A stretch of DNA of 64,000 nt from Nitrospirillum viridazoti CBAmc (lineage in GTDB: Bacteria; Pseudomonadota; Alphaproteobacteria; Azospirillales; Azospirillaceae). Below are positions 47,914 to 57,686 of the stretch, one piece after another. A program made the position numbers and the translations under genes. The stretch is taken from the NCBI RefSeq assembly GCF_000730165.1, contig NZ_CP022110.1:2053501-2117500 (forward strand). The letters are read 5' to 3'. Under the pieces are notes generated by a model. The model had not been told where the DNA came from. It saw only the letters and a list, made by a program, of their open reading frames with translations, and ran no database searches. Position 1 is the first letter of the stretch; every line of letters starts with the position of its first letter.

Positions 47914-48483
47914 TTAGTCCTTCGCGCGTTCCATGTATTCGCCCTCGGCGGTGCTGACCACCACGCGGGTGCCGGCCTCGATGTGCGGCGGAACCAGGAT
48001 GCGCACACCGTTTTCCAGCACGGCCGGCTTGTACGAGGAAGAGGCCGTCTGGCCCTTCACCACCGGATCGGCCTCGGTGATCCGCAGGGTCACGGTCTGC
48101 GGCAGCTCGACGGACAGCGGCGCGCCTTCGAAGGTCTGCACCGTCACTTCCATGCCGTCGGTCAGGAAGACCTTGCCGTCGCCGACGACATCGCCGGGGA
48201 TGGAAACCTGCTCGAAGGTTTCCTTGTCCATGAAGGTGTAGCTGTCACCCTCTTCGGCGAACAGGAAGGTCATCTCATGTTCGTCCAGGCGCGCACGCTC
48301 CACGCTTTCCTGGGTGCGGAAGCGCTCGATCGTCTTGGTGCCCGTGCGCACGTCCTTCATCTCGATCTGGATGAAAGCGCCGCCCTTGCCGGGCTGCACG
48401 ATCTGCGTCTTCACGACCACCCACAGCTTGCCGTTATTCTCCATAACGTGGCCGGGGCGCATGGTGTTGGCGTTAACCTTCAT
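47914..48483 (-). CDS. efp: Translation elongation factor P
   Basis: A 189-residue, three-OB-domain protein that relieves ribosome stalling at polyproline. Domain I contains the modification loop IVQPGKGGAF, where Lys33 corresponds to the E. coli lysine that EpmA beta-lysylates. The C-terminal signature ENGVRILVPPHIEAGTRVVV is near the end. Length and domains are normal. Proline-rich clients such as the TolA and OmpA-like linkers and the HYP-rich protein occur in this window. epmA lies 12 kb away. Confidence 0.97.
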   Translation of the reverse strand: MKVNANTMRPGHVMENNGKLWVVVKTQIVQPGKGGAFIQIEMKDVRTGTKTIERFRTQESVERARLDEHEMTFLFAEEGDSYTFMDKETFEQVSIPGDVVGDGKVFLTDGMEVTVQTFEGAPLSVELPQTVTLRITEADPVVKGQTASSSYKPAVLENGVRILVPPHIEAGTRVVVSTAEGEYMERAKD

Positions 48484-48643
48484 GGTGCTTCAACTTTAAC
48501 CTGGGTGTTTGCGAGCGGCGGGGACCCTAGCAGCTTGTTGCCAGCCGGACAAGATCAGCCGGAATTCCCAAGGCGCATGCCCCTTCGGCGTTATCCCGCA
48601 AACGATGCTGTGGAATGCCCCAACCGCCATGAAACCGGCGCAG

Positions 48644-48676
48644 AAAAAGCCCGGCGGGTCGAAACCGGCCGGGCTT
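48644..48676 (-). terminator. Rho-independent terminator after the glycine-zipper lipoprotein
   Basis: On the minus strand AAGCCCGGCCGG pairs with CCGCCGGGCTT (one mismatch), followed by TTTTTC. It lies 80 bases past the stop at 48756. The rest of the 48484-48755 gap shows nothing else. Confidence 0.75.
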
Positions 48677-48755
48677 GGAAAGGTATGGGACGGGAAACAG
48701 GGAATGAGAAGAACTACAGGGAAACGAACTGGAACCAGCCTCAGGGCTTGATTCC

Positions 48756-48968
48756 TCAGGGTTTGATCAGGGCGCCCACGGCCGCACCACCGGCCGCGCC
48801 GATGGCGGCACCCGCCAGGACCGGGCCGCCGACGATGGCCGTCAGGGCGGCGCCACCCGCGGCGCCGATGGCGCCACCGGACAGGGCGCGCTGCTGGCGG
48901 GCATTCAGGCCGGAGCAGCCGGCCAGCAGGGACCCGGCGACAACGACGACGACAGCTTTCTTCAACAT
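48756..48968 (-). CDS. Small glycine-zipper lipoprotein
   Basis: A 70-residue exported lipoprotein. The signal peptide MLKKAVVVVVAGSLLAGCSG has a lipobox LLAGC with Cys18. Two glycine-zipper segments follow (GGAIGAAGGAALTAIVGG and AGAAIGAAGGAAVGALI), which are typical of YMGG/17-kDa-antigen-like outer-membrane lipoproteins. These insert helices or pack against the membrane. The exact role is unknown. It is monocistronic with its own terminator. Confidence 0.82.
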   Translation of the reverse strand: MLKKAVVVVVAGSLLAGCSGLNARQQRALSGGAIGAAGGAALTAIVGGPVLAGAAIGAAGGAAVGALIKP

Positions 48969-49062
48969 GATGGCCTCACTGCTTCCAAGGCCGGGGCGGA
49001 ACCAGGCAGGACTCCGCCCCGGGGCCGGGCTTGATGCCGGCTAAATCATTGGGGTTAAGGGA

Positions 49063-49380
49063 TTAGCGGATGGGAATGACCACGTTCAGGCCAGCCGACG
49101 GATAGTAGACCGGGGGCGGCGGCGGGGGCGCGTAGTACACCGGGGGCGGCACGTACACCGGGCGGGGCGGGCCGTAGTAGTACGGCGGGGCCACGTAGAC
49201 CCGCGGGCCACGATAGTAGTCGTGGTGGCGGTAGTAGTCGTGGTGGTGATGGCCCCAATACTCGTCGGCGTTCGCCTTGGTCGCGGTCAGGCCGGATGAT
49301 GCGGCGACCCCGACCACGACCAGTGCGGCAACCGCGGCAAAGCGCTTTACCTTCGCCAGACGCAGGAAATCGCTCGTCAT
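49063..49380 (-). CDS. Small exported His/Tyr/Pro-rich protein
   Basis: A 105-residue protein with a signal peptide (core AAVAALVVVGVAASSG, cleaved near KANADEY). The mature part is low complexity: WGHHHHDYYRHHDYYRG, then repeated VYVAPPYYYGPPRPVYVPPP. Similar short His/Tyr/Pro-rich proteins occur in many alpha- and betaproteobacteria without known function. The clustered histidines could bind metal. The polyproline runs would need EF-P for translation. It lies between the glycine-zipper gene and ggt, all on the minus strand. Confidence 0.75.
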   Translation of the reverse strand: MTSDFLRLAKVKRFAAVAALVVVGVAASSGLTATKANADEYWGHHHHDYYRHHDYYRGPRVYVAPPYYYGPPRPVYVPPPVYYAPPPPPPVYYPSAGLNVVIPIR

Positions 49381-49509
49381 GATCTTACCTCCAAAAAGGG
49401 GATGCTCGCTTGTCGGCTCGTGCCGTCATCGGCTTCCCATGGCTCGTATCCTGGAGGCGGATGTTGACGATTTAAGGGCGATGTTTGCCTTAATGCGACC
49501 GTAATTATG

Positions 49510-49542
49510 AATGGGCCGGGAACTTTACGCGCCCGGCCCATT
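49510..49542 (-). terminator. Terminator-like hairpin after ggt
   Basis: AATGGGCCGGG pairs with CCCGGCCCATT around an 11-base loop, 26 bases past the ggt stop; the tail is only weakly T-rich. Confidence 0.6.
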
Positions 49543-49567
49543 CTCCAATAAGAACAATAGGTTATGC

Positions 49568-51310
<1,743 letters not shown>

Positions 51311-51445
51311 CGGTCACCCCTCTTGTTCTGGAATCGTTGTCCCGGCTACCGGCCGGAGGGACCAGCATGCCCAGGTCGCGGGCGAAAGATAAGATGATTT
51401 TGCGCTGCGGCATGATAAGCGATGCTTGACGATTTTCTCATATAT

Positions 51446-51458
51446 GGGAAATATTCCC
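51446..51458. promoter_or_regulatory. Palindrome at the start of the XRE regulator gene
   Basis: GGGAA-ATA-TTCCC is an exact inverted repeat ending three bases before the ATG at 51462. A TTGACG at 51426-51431 with 17-base spacing would put the -10 box inside it. This predicts autorepression and a leaderless or very short leader. Confidence 0.5.
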
Positions 51459-51461
51459 GTT

Positions 51462-52031
51462 ATGGAACAGACTCCCGATCCCTTCGACCAACGCTTGGCC
51501 GCCCGCCTAGCCAGCCTGCGCCTGGAGCGCGGCTGGACCTTGGAGACGTTGGCGGACCGCAGCGGCATTAGCCGGGCGACCCTGTCCCGGCTGGAGCGGG
51601 GGGAGACCAGCCCCACCGCCGCTTTGCTGGGGCGGCTATGCACCGCCTACGAACGGCCCATGTCCCGCCTGCTGGCGGAGGTGGAGGCCGACCCGCAGCA
51701 GTTTATCCCCCGCGAGTCCCAACCCGTCTGGACCGATCCTGAAACCGGCTTCCACCGCCGGGGCGTCTCCCCACCCGCCAGCGGCTACATGACGGAGATG
51801 GTGGAAGGCACCCTGCCCCCCGGCGCCGTCATCGCCTATCAGGCGCCGCCGGTGGCGGGGCTGGAGCATCATTTGTGGATGCTGGCCGGGCGGCTGGAAC
51901 TGGCCTTGGACGGCATGCCCCACGCGCTGTCGGCGGGGGACACGCTGCGCTATCGCCTGACGGGCGGCAGCCGCTTCCATTGTCCCGGCCCGGACGCTGC
52001 GCACTACGTCATCGCCATCACCCGCCCCTGA
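51462..52031 (+). CDS. XRE-family regulator with C-terminal cupin domain
   Basis: A 189-residue regulator. It has an N-terminal helix-turn-helix (about 9-65, LASLRLERGWTLETLADRSG, then ISRATLSRLERGETSPT) and a C-terminal cupin fold (about 110-185, with GLEHHLWMLAGRLELALDG and LSAGDTLRYRL). Such proteins sense small ligands and often control neighbouring enzymes or transporters. It lies 16 bases upstream of a GNAT gene, so the two form an operon, and is divergent from ggt. There is no Shine-Dalgarno at the chosen ATG. Confidence 0.9.
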   Translation: MEQTPDPFDQRLAARLASLRLERGWTLETLADRSGISRATLSRLERGETSPTAALLGRLCTAYERPMSRLLAEVEADPQQFIPRESQPVWTDPETGFHRRGVSPPASGYMTEMVEGTLPPGAVIAYQAPPVAGLEHHLWMLAGRLELALDGMPHALSAGDTLRYRLTGGSRFHCPGPDAAHYVIAITRP

Positions 52032-52047
52032 GAAGCCCTGAGCCACC

Positions 52048-52596
52048 ATGACCGCCCTGGCCATCCGCGAAATTCCCGCCACCGAGTTGGACGCCCAGAC
52101 CCCCGCCCTGAGCCGCATCCTGCATGCCTGCGTCCTGGGCGGGGCCAGCGTCGGCTTCATCCTGCCCTTCGCCGAGGACGAGGCCACCGCCTTCTGGCAA
52201 GGGTTGAGACCTGGCCTGGAGACCGGCGGCCGGCGCCTGCTGGGCGCCTGGCTGGGGGACCGCCTGATGGGCACGGTGCAGCTGCTGCTGGCCGGCCCGC
52301 CCAACGGCCGCCACCGCGCGGAGGTGGCCAAGATGCTGGTCCATCCCGACGCCCGCCAACGCGGCATCGGTCGGGCGCTGATGGCCGCCGTCGAGGCGCT
52401 GGCCCGGGCGGAGGGCCGCACCCTGCTGCTGCTGGACACCGGCAGTGATGAAGGCCGGGCGCTGTATCGCTCCGCCGGGTTCCAGACCGTGGGCCACATT
52501 CCGGGCTATGCCATCCATGTCGATGGCTCACCCCTGGCGACGACCATCCTGTACAAGCATTTAACAGGACCAATGCCGGAGAATTACGCGCGCTGA
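52048..52596 (+). CDS. GNAT-family N-acetyltransferase
   Basis: A 182-residue acetyltransferase. The acetyl-CoA-binding A motif is VAKMLVHPDARQRGIGRALM (residues 92-111). It is followed by LLLLDTGSDEGRALYRSAGF. The substrate is unknown; the closest impression is the small-molecule GNATs found beside cupin-XRE regulators, where they may detoxify an amine or antibiotic. Probably co-transcribed with the XRE regulator. Confidence 0.9.
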   Translation: MTALAIREIPATELDAQTPALSRILHACVLGGASVGFILPFAEDEATAFWQGLRPGLETGGRRLLGAWLGDRLMGTVQLLLAGPPNGRHRAEVAKMLVHPDARQRGIGRALMAAVEALARAEGRTLLLLDTGSDEGRALYRSAGFQTVGHIPGYAIHVDGSPLATTILYKHLTGPMPENYAR

Positions 52597-52811
52597 CGCG
52601 TGCCTAGCCGGCCAATTACCGGTATCCGCCAGTAAAAAATGTTGCGGCGTGCGCGTTTTCACCCCCGCACCCCCCGCCCCCGCCTTGCCGCCCCTGCGCA
52701 CTAGGGTTAAGGTCGCAGCCGGTCCCGGCATGGCGGACCCGCGCCAAGGCCGGCGCGGGAATCGGCCCGAAGCACGCCGGACAGCCATGGATAGGGGCGG
52801 TTAAGGCGGCA

Positions 52812-53744
52812 ATGGGTTTCACGCTGGCAGTCGGCACATTCCTACAGCATTTGATCAACGGCCTGACCCTGGGCGCCATCTACGGACTGATCGCCATCGG
52901 CTACACCATGGTGTACGGCATCATCCGCATGATCAATTTCGCCCATGGCGAGATTTACATGATCGGCGCCTTCATCGCCGTCACCACCTTCACCCTGCTG
53001 CTGGGGGCGGGCGTGACCTCGGTGCCGCTGGCCTTGGTCATCGTGCTGGCTATCTCCTGCACCTTCACCGCCGCCTATGGCTGGACCATCGAGCGCGTGG
53101 CCTACCGCCCGCTGCGCACGGCGCCCAAGCTGGCGCCCTTCATCTCCGCCATCGGCATGTCCATCCTGCTGCAGAACTTCGTCATGCTGACCCAGGGCGC
53201 GCGGTCGAAGTCGCTGCCCCCGGTCATGACGGGCGGCATCACCCTGTGGCACGACGGCGACTTCAGCCTGGGCCTGACCAACATCCAGATGTTCATCATC
53301 CTGCTGACCGTGGCGCTGATGGCCGGGTTCACCCTGGTCATCAACCGCACCGCCCTGGGCCGCGCCCAGCGGGCCTGTGAGCAGGACCGGACCATGGCCG
53401 CCTTGCTGGGCATCAACGTCGACCGCACCATTTCCCTGACCTTCGTGCTGGGGGCCGGGCTGGCGGCGGTGGCCGGCGTCATGGTCACCCTCTATTACGG
53501 CGTCATCGACTTCTACATCGGCTTCCTGGCCGGCATGAAGGCCTTCACCGCCGCCGTGCTGGGCGGCATCGGCAGCCTGCCGGGCGCCATGCTGGGCGGC
53601 CTGCTGATCGGCCTGATCGAGGCCTTCTTCTCCGGCTACGTCTCCAGCGCCTACAAGGACGTGGCGGCGTTTTCCATCCTGATCCTGGTGCTGGTGGTCC
53701 GCCCCTCGGGCCTGCTGGGCCGTCCTGACATCGAGAAGGTGTGA
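52812..53744 (+). CDS. livH: Branched-chain amino acid ABC transporter permease LivH
   Basis: A 310-residue inner-membrane permease with about eight hydrophobic segments. It begins [21 protein letters not shown] and has the conserved [15 protein letters not shown]. The cytoplasmic loop [16 protein letters not shown] and the C-terminal [24 protein letters not shown] are typical of LivH rather than UrtB. It is the first of four liv genes; spacing to livM is four bases. The 215-base gap upstream holds no binding-protein gene. An AAGGCGG Shine-Dalgarno precedes the ATG. Confidence 0.95.
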   Translation: MGFTLAVGTFLQHLINGLTLGAIYGLIAIGYTMVYGIIRMINFAHGEIYMIGAFIAVTTFTLLLGAGVTSVPLALVIVLAISCTFTAAYGWTIERVAYRPLRTAPKLAPFISAIGMSILLQNFVMLTQGARSKSLPPVMTGGITLWHDGDFSLGLTNIQMFIILLTVALMAGFTLVINRTALGRAQRACEQDRTMAALLGINVDRTISLTFVLGAGLAAVAGVMVTLYYGVIDFYIGFLAGMKAFTAAVLGGIGSLPGAMLGGLLIGLIEAFFSGYVSSAYKDVAAFSILILVLVVRPSGLLGRPDIEKV

Positions 53745-53748
53745 GGTC

Positions 53749-55062
53749 ATGGCCGCACCCATTCCCTCCCCCACTGGCCCCGCCATGCCCTTCGTGCACC
53801 GTCTGCGTGAGGCCGTCATCGCCGGCCTGGTCGCCATGGCGCTGGCCGTGCCCTTCCTGGGCCTGCGCACCGTCAACCTGGACCAGGGCCTAGTGGTGCA
53901 GGCCAACCTGGCCTATGTGCCCCTGGCCGGTGCCGTCGTCTTCCTGGGCCGGTTGATCCTCGGCCTGCTGGCGGCACCGCTGGCCAAGGCCGCGGCCCCC
54001 CTGGCAACGTGGCGCCCGCCGGCGGGCGCCCAGCGCCTGCGCCCTTGGGGCGGGCCGCTGCTGGTGCTGGCCGCCGCCGCCCTGCCCTTCCTGCCCTTCG
54101 CCAACCGCTATGTCATCGACCTGGGCACCACAGCGCTGATCTACATCCTGCTGGCGACGGGCCTGAACATCACCGTGGGCCTGGCCGGGCTGCTGGATCT
54201 GGGCTTCGCCGCCTTCTACGCCATCGGCGCCTATACCTGCGCCCTGACCACCACGCAGCTGCACTGGGGGTTCTGGCCGGCGCTGGCGGCGGGAGGGCTG
54301 GCGTCCAGCCTGTTCGCGGTGCTGCTGTCCCTGCCCATCCTGCGGCTACGCGGCGATTATCTCGCCATCGTCACCCTGGGGTTTGGTGAGATCACCCGCA
54401 TCGTCATCCTGAACTGGCAGGGCCTGACCGGCGGGCCCAACGGCGTGTCGGGCATCGCCCGGCCCACCCTGTTCAGCCTGACCTTCGACCGGCGCGCGCC
54501 GGCCGGCGGCCACACCTTCAGCGAGGTGACGGGCATCGCCTATGCCCCCGAACACCGGCTGATCTTCCTCTACCTGATCATCCTGGCGCTGACCGCGCTG
54601 GCGGCCTACACCGTGGCCCGCCTGCGCCGCCTGCCCATCGGCCGCGCCTGGGAGGCGTTGCGCGAGGATGAGATCGCCTGCCGCTCGCTGGGCATCAACC
54701 CCACCATGGTGAAGGTCTCGGCTTATGCCACCGGCGCGCTGATGGGTGGCCTGGCCGGCTGCTTCTTCGCCGCCCGCCAGGGCTTCGTCAGCCCGGAAAG
54801 CTTCGGCTTCATGGAGTCGGCCACCATCCTGGCCATTGTCGTGCTGGGCGGCATGGGCAGCCAGGCGGGCGTGATCATCGCGGCCTTGTTCATCGTCGTG
54901 CTGCCGGAACTGGCGCGCGGCTTCGCCGACTACCGCATGCTGGCCTTCGGCCTGGCCATGATCCTGATCATGATCTGGAAGCCGGGCGGCCTGCTGTCCG
55001 GCCGCCTGCCGACCATCCGGCTGTCCAACGCCAAGCCCAAGCCCGTGGCGGAGGCCGCCTGA
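53749..55062 (+). CDS. livM: Branched-chain amino acid ABC transporter permease LivM
   Basis: A 437-residue permease with an N-terminal extension, as in E. coli LivM, and about ten membrane segments. Recognisable blocks are [37 protein letters not shown], and the coupling loop [20 protein letters not shown]. The C-terminus [19 protein letters not shown] is typical. It forms the heterodimeric channel with LivH. Confidence 0.95.
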   Translation: MAAPIPSPTGPAMPFVHRLREAVIAGLVAMALAVPFLGLRTVNLDQGLVVQANLAYVPLAGAVVFLGRLILGLLAAPLAKAAAPLATWRPPAGAQRLRPWGGPLLVLAAAALPFLPFANRYVIDLGTTALIYILLATGLNITVGLAGLLDLGFAAFYAIGAYTCALTTTQLHWGFWPALAAGGLASSLFAVLLSLPILRLRGDYLAIVTLGFGEITRIVILNWQGLTGGPNGVSGIARPTLFSLTFDRRAPAGGHTFSEVTGIAYAPEHRLIFLYLIILALTALAAYTVARLRRLPIGRAWEALREDEIACRSLGINPTMVKVSAYATGALMGGLAGCFFAARQGFVSPESFGFMESATILAIVVLGGMGSQAGVIIAALFIVVLPELARGFADYRMLAFGLAMILIMIWKPGGLLSGRLPTIRLSNAKPKPVAEAA

Positions 55063-55063
55063 A

Positions 55064-55894
55064 ATGACGGAACCCCTTCTGGACGTTCAGGGCCTGACCA
55101 TGCGCTTCGGCGGCCTGTTGGCCGTGGACGGCGTGGATTTGACGGCGGAGCGCAACCGCATCACCGCCTTGATCGGCCCCAATGGCGCCGGCAAGACCAC
55201 CATCTTCAACTGCCTGACGGGCTTCTACAAACCCACGGCCGGCCGGCTGCTGTTGCGCCACCCGACGCGGGGGCCCATCGAGTTGCAGACGCTGAAGGGC
55301 TATGGCGTCGCCCGCACGGGCGTCGTGCGCACCTTTCAGAACATCCGCCTGTTCCCCAGCATGACGGTGCTGGAGAATCTGCTGGTGGCCCAGCACCAGG
55401 CGCTGATGCCCAGGTCCGTCTTCTCGCTGGCCGGCCTGCTGAACCTGAAGGGCTGGCGCGCCGCGGAAGAGGCGGCGGTGGACACCGCCCGCGACTGGCT
55501 GCGCCGGCTGGACCTGCTGGCCGTGGCGGATGAGGAGGCGGGCAACCTGTCCTACGGCATGCAGCGCCGGGTGGAGATCGCCCGCGCCATGAGCACCAAC
55601 CCGCTGTTGCTGTGCCTGGATGAGCCGGCCGCCGGCCTGAACCCGCGCGAAACCCGGGCGCTGGCCGAGCTGCTGGCCGGCATCCGCGCCGAACACGGCA
55701 TCGGCATCCTGCTGATCGAACATGACATGGGCCTGGTCATGGATATCTCCGACCACATCTTCGTCGTCGACCATGGCGCCCGCATCGCCGCCGGCACGCC
55801 GGCCGAAATCCGCAATGACGAGCGGGTGATCAAGGCCTATCTGGGCGAGCCCGACGCCGACGACGCAGCCCACGCCGGCGGGGACGCGCACTGA
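55064..55894 (+). CDS. livG: Branched-chain amino acid ABC transporter ATPase LivG
   Basis: A 276-residue ATPase with Walker A GPNGAGKTTIF, the Q loop near TFQNIRLFPSMTVLENL, signature LSYGMQRRVEIARAM, Walker B LLLCLDEPAAGLN and switch His in LIEHDMGLVM. LivG and LivF form the motor heterodimer. Between livM and livF, one base after livM and overlapping livF by one. Confidence 0.96.
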   Translation: MTEPLLDVQGLTMRFGGLLAVDGVDLTAERNRITALIGPNGAGKTTIFNCLTGFYKPTAGRLLLRHPTRGPIELQTLKGYGVARTGVVRTFQNIRLFPSMTVLENLLVAQHQALMPRSVFSLAGLLNLKGWRAAEEAAVDTARDWLRRLDLLAVADEEAGNLSYGMQRRVEIARAMSTNPLLLCLDEPAAGLNPRETRALAELLAGIRAEHGIGILLIEHDMGLVMDISDHIFVVDHGARIAAGTPAEIRNDERVIKAYLGEPDADDAAHAGGDAH

Positions 55895-56619
55895 TGGCCG
55901 GCCCGCTGCTGCAACTGTCCCACGTCCACGCCAGCTATGGTCCCGTGCACGCCCTGCGCGGCGTCAACGTCACGGTGAACGAGGGGGAGATCGTCACCCT
56001 CATCGGCGCCAATGGTGCTGGCAAGTCCACCCTGCTGATGACCATTTGCGGCAACCCGAAGCCGACGCAGGGCCAGATCCTGTTCCAGGACAAGAGCCTG
56101 GTGGGCATCCCCCCGCACCTGATCGCCACGCAGGGCATCGCCCAGGTGCCGGAGGGGCGGCGCATCTTCCCGCGCATGACGGTGCTGGAGAACCTGCAGC
56201 TGGGCGCCACCCTGGCCGACCCCGCGCATTTCGCCGAGGATTTGGCCACCTGCTACGGCCTGTTCCCCATCCTGGAGAAGCGCCAGGCCCAGCGCGCCGG
56301 CACCCTGTCGGGCGGGGAGCAGCAGATGCTGGCCATCTCCCGCGCGCTGATGAGCCGCCCGCGCATGCTGCTGCTGGACGAGCCCTCGCTGGGCCTCGCC
56401 CCCCTCATCATCCGCCAGATCTTCCAGGTCATCGAGCAGCTGAACCGGGAGCGCGGCATGACCATCCTGCTGGTGGAGCAGAACGCCTACCACGCCCTGA
56501 AGCTGGCCCACCGCGCCTATGTCCTGGCCTCGGGCGAGGTGGTGCTGACGGGCTCAGGGCGCGAGCTGCTGGCCAACGAACAGGTGCGCGCGGCCTACCT
56601 GGAGGGTGGGGCGCATTAA
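55894..56619 (+). CDS. livF: Branched-chain amino acid ABC transporter ATPase LivF
   Basis: The second ATPase, 241 residues, with Walker A GANGAGKSTLL, the LivF-typical PEGRRIFPRMTVLENLQLGA, signature LSGGEQQMLAISRAL, Walker B MLLLDEPSLGLAP and switch region LLVEQNAYHALKLA. It is the last gene of livHMGF. Its stop is two bases from the convergent antitoxin gene. Confidence 0.96.
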   Translation: MAGPLLQLSHVHASYGPVHALRGVNVTVNEGEIVTLIGANGAGKSTLLMTICGNPKPTQGQILFQDKSLVGIPPHLIATQGIAQVPEGRRIFPRMTVLENLQLGATLADPAHFAEDLATCYGLFPILEKRQAQRAGTLSGGEQQMLAISRALMSRPRMLLLDEPSLGLAPLIIRQIFQVIEQLNRERGMTILLVEQNAYHALKLAHRAYVLASGEVVLTGSGRELLANEQVRAAYLEGGAH

Positions 56620-56621
56620 CC

Positions 56622-56975
56622 TCAGGCGGTCCGCTTGAGCGCTTCCTGGACAACGTCTGGGTTCTTGGCGATCACCTTCAGATAGGCTTTCGCCGTGGCG
56701 TCCGGTTCCTTCCGGCCCTGTTCCCAGTCGCGCAGTGTCCCGATGGGCACATGGAACCGCGCGGCGAACTCTTCCTGCGTCAACCCCAGCGCTCGACGCA
56801 TCGTCCGCACCTGCGGCACCCGGCGCATACGGGACATGTCTTCAGGCATCAACGGTCGCGCATCCGGATCGCTCACCGCAGCCTGGTGACGCTCTTCCTC
56901 CGACATCGCATCAAAGCGCGCGAAAGGGGTGGCATCGGGGTCAAGCGTTTTCATCGTGGTATCGTCGGCGCTCAT
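56622..56975 (-). CDS. Helix-turn-helix antitoxin paired with BrnT
   Basis: A 117-residue protein. Its first half (about 10-50, with EERHQAAVSDPDARPLMPED) resembles the acidic N-terminal region of BrnA-type antitoxins. Its second half (about 56-95, RALGLTQEEFAARFHVPIGT, then LRDWEQGRKEPD) is an XRE helix-turn-helix instead of the BrnA ribbon-helix-helix. The ATG at 56975 has a GGAG Shine-Dalgarno and overlaps the end of brnT by 35 bases, so they are co-translated toxin first. Confidence 0.85.
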   Translation of the reverse strand: MSADDTTMKTLDPDATPFARFDAMSEEERHQAAVSDPDARPLMPEDMSRMRRVPQVRTMRRALGLTQEEFAARFHVPIGTLRDWEQGRKEPDATAKAYLKVIAKNPDVVQEALKRTA

Positions 56976-57213
56976 AGGGCTCAGCTCCTCTCGCGGAGAT
57001 CAGACGGATATCATCACCCCGGAGGGCGTAGGCGAGGTAAAGCAACCGCCCCTCCGCCATGCCGATGATGATGAAACGTTCCTCACCATAATCCTCACGC
57101 TCATCCGGCCACTCGATGGCGAACGGATCCCGGAAGACGGCGCAGGCATCTTCAAATCGGACGCCGTGCTTGGCCAAGTTTTCAGCAGCCTTGCGTTTGT
57201 CCCATTGGAACAT
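56941..57213 (-). CDS. brnT: BrnT-family ribonuclease toxin
   Basis: A 90-residue RelE-like toxin beginning MFQWDKRKAAENLAKHGVRF, the diagnostic BrnT N-terminus. Downstream are ERFIIIGMAEGRLLYLAYA and the C-terminal IRLISARGAEPYERRRYHD with the catalytic Arg/Tyr/Arg region. BrnT cleaves mRNA and is neutralised by its antitoxin. The start at 57213 has a GGAG Shine-Dalgarno; an ATG eight codons upstream is less likely. All key residues look intact. Confidence 0.88.
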   Translation of the reverse strand: MFQWDKRKAAENLAKHGVRFEDACAVFRDPFAIEWPDEREDYGEERFIIIGMAEGRLLYLAYALRGDDIRLISARGAEPYERRRYHDENA

Positions 57214-57245
57214 GGCGTCTCCGACTCTATGACGCAAGAGTACGG

Positions 57246-57680
57246 CTAAGCCGTATTTCCGTCAACGTGCCGAACCCACTCACAGAGGCAGGTGAAGGTA
57301 CCGCCATAGCTGGAATCAAGGTGAAGGATCAACGCTTCTGGATGGTACCTGCGCTGGCGGGCCACCAGCGTCGACAGGTCGCCCACCGTGGCGCGGCCCT
57401 GATAAAGATCGTCCAGTGCTTGCGCGGCCAACGGTGGCAGTGCCGGTTCCCCCAAGCGCCAGAGATGAATGGTGGAGAGGATGGTGCCGGGCCAATAGTC
57501 CTGGACGGCGAAGTCGATCACACCGCCCGCCTTCAGGATCGTGCGCTCCGCACCGTCAACGGAACGAATGTCGAAGCGCAGCCCATCTTCGCTCGCCGCG
57601 AAGCCCGCAAGCTGCCCATCGTGATAGCGGAAACCCACGACCAGGCCGTCTTCCCGAACCTGCACCCCATCCAGCGTCAT
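57246..57680 (-). CDS. Hypothetical protein of 144 residues
   Basis: I do not recognise this protein. It looks soluble and mixed alpha/beta. The first half has short strands (DGVQVREDGLVVGFRYHDGQ and GLRFDIRSVDGAER) reminiscent of an immunity- or DUF-type beta sheet. The second half has LAAQALDDLYQGRATVGDL and ends YGGTFTCLCEWVRHVDGNTA. It begins six bases after the MsbA-like gene on the same strand and is probably co-transcribed with it. It ends 33 bases before brnT and could be unrelated to the toxin locus. Confidence 0.6.
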   Translation of the reverse strand: MTLDGVQVREDGLVVGFRYHDGQLAGFAASEDGLRFDIRSVDGAERTILKAGGVIDFAVQDYWPGTILSTIHLWRLGEPALPPLAAQALDDLYQGRATVGDLSTLVARQRRYHPEALILHLDSSYGGTFTCLCEWVRHVDGNTA

Positions 57681-57686
57681 TTCTCC

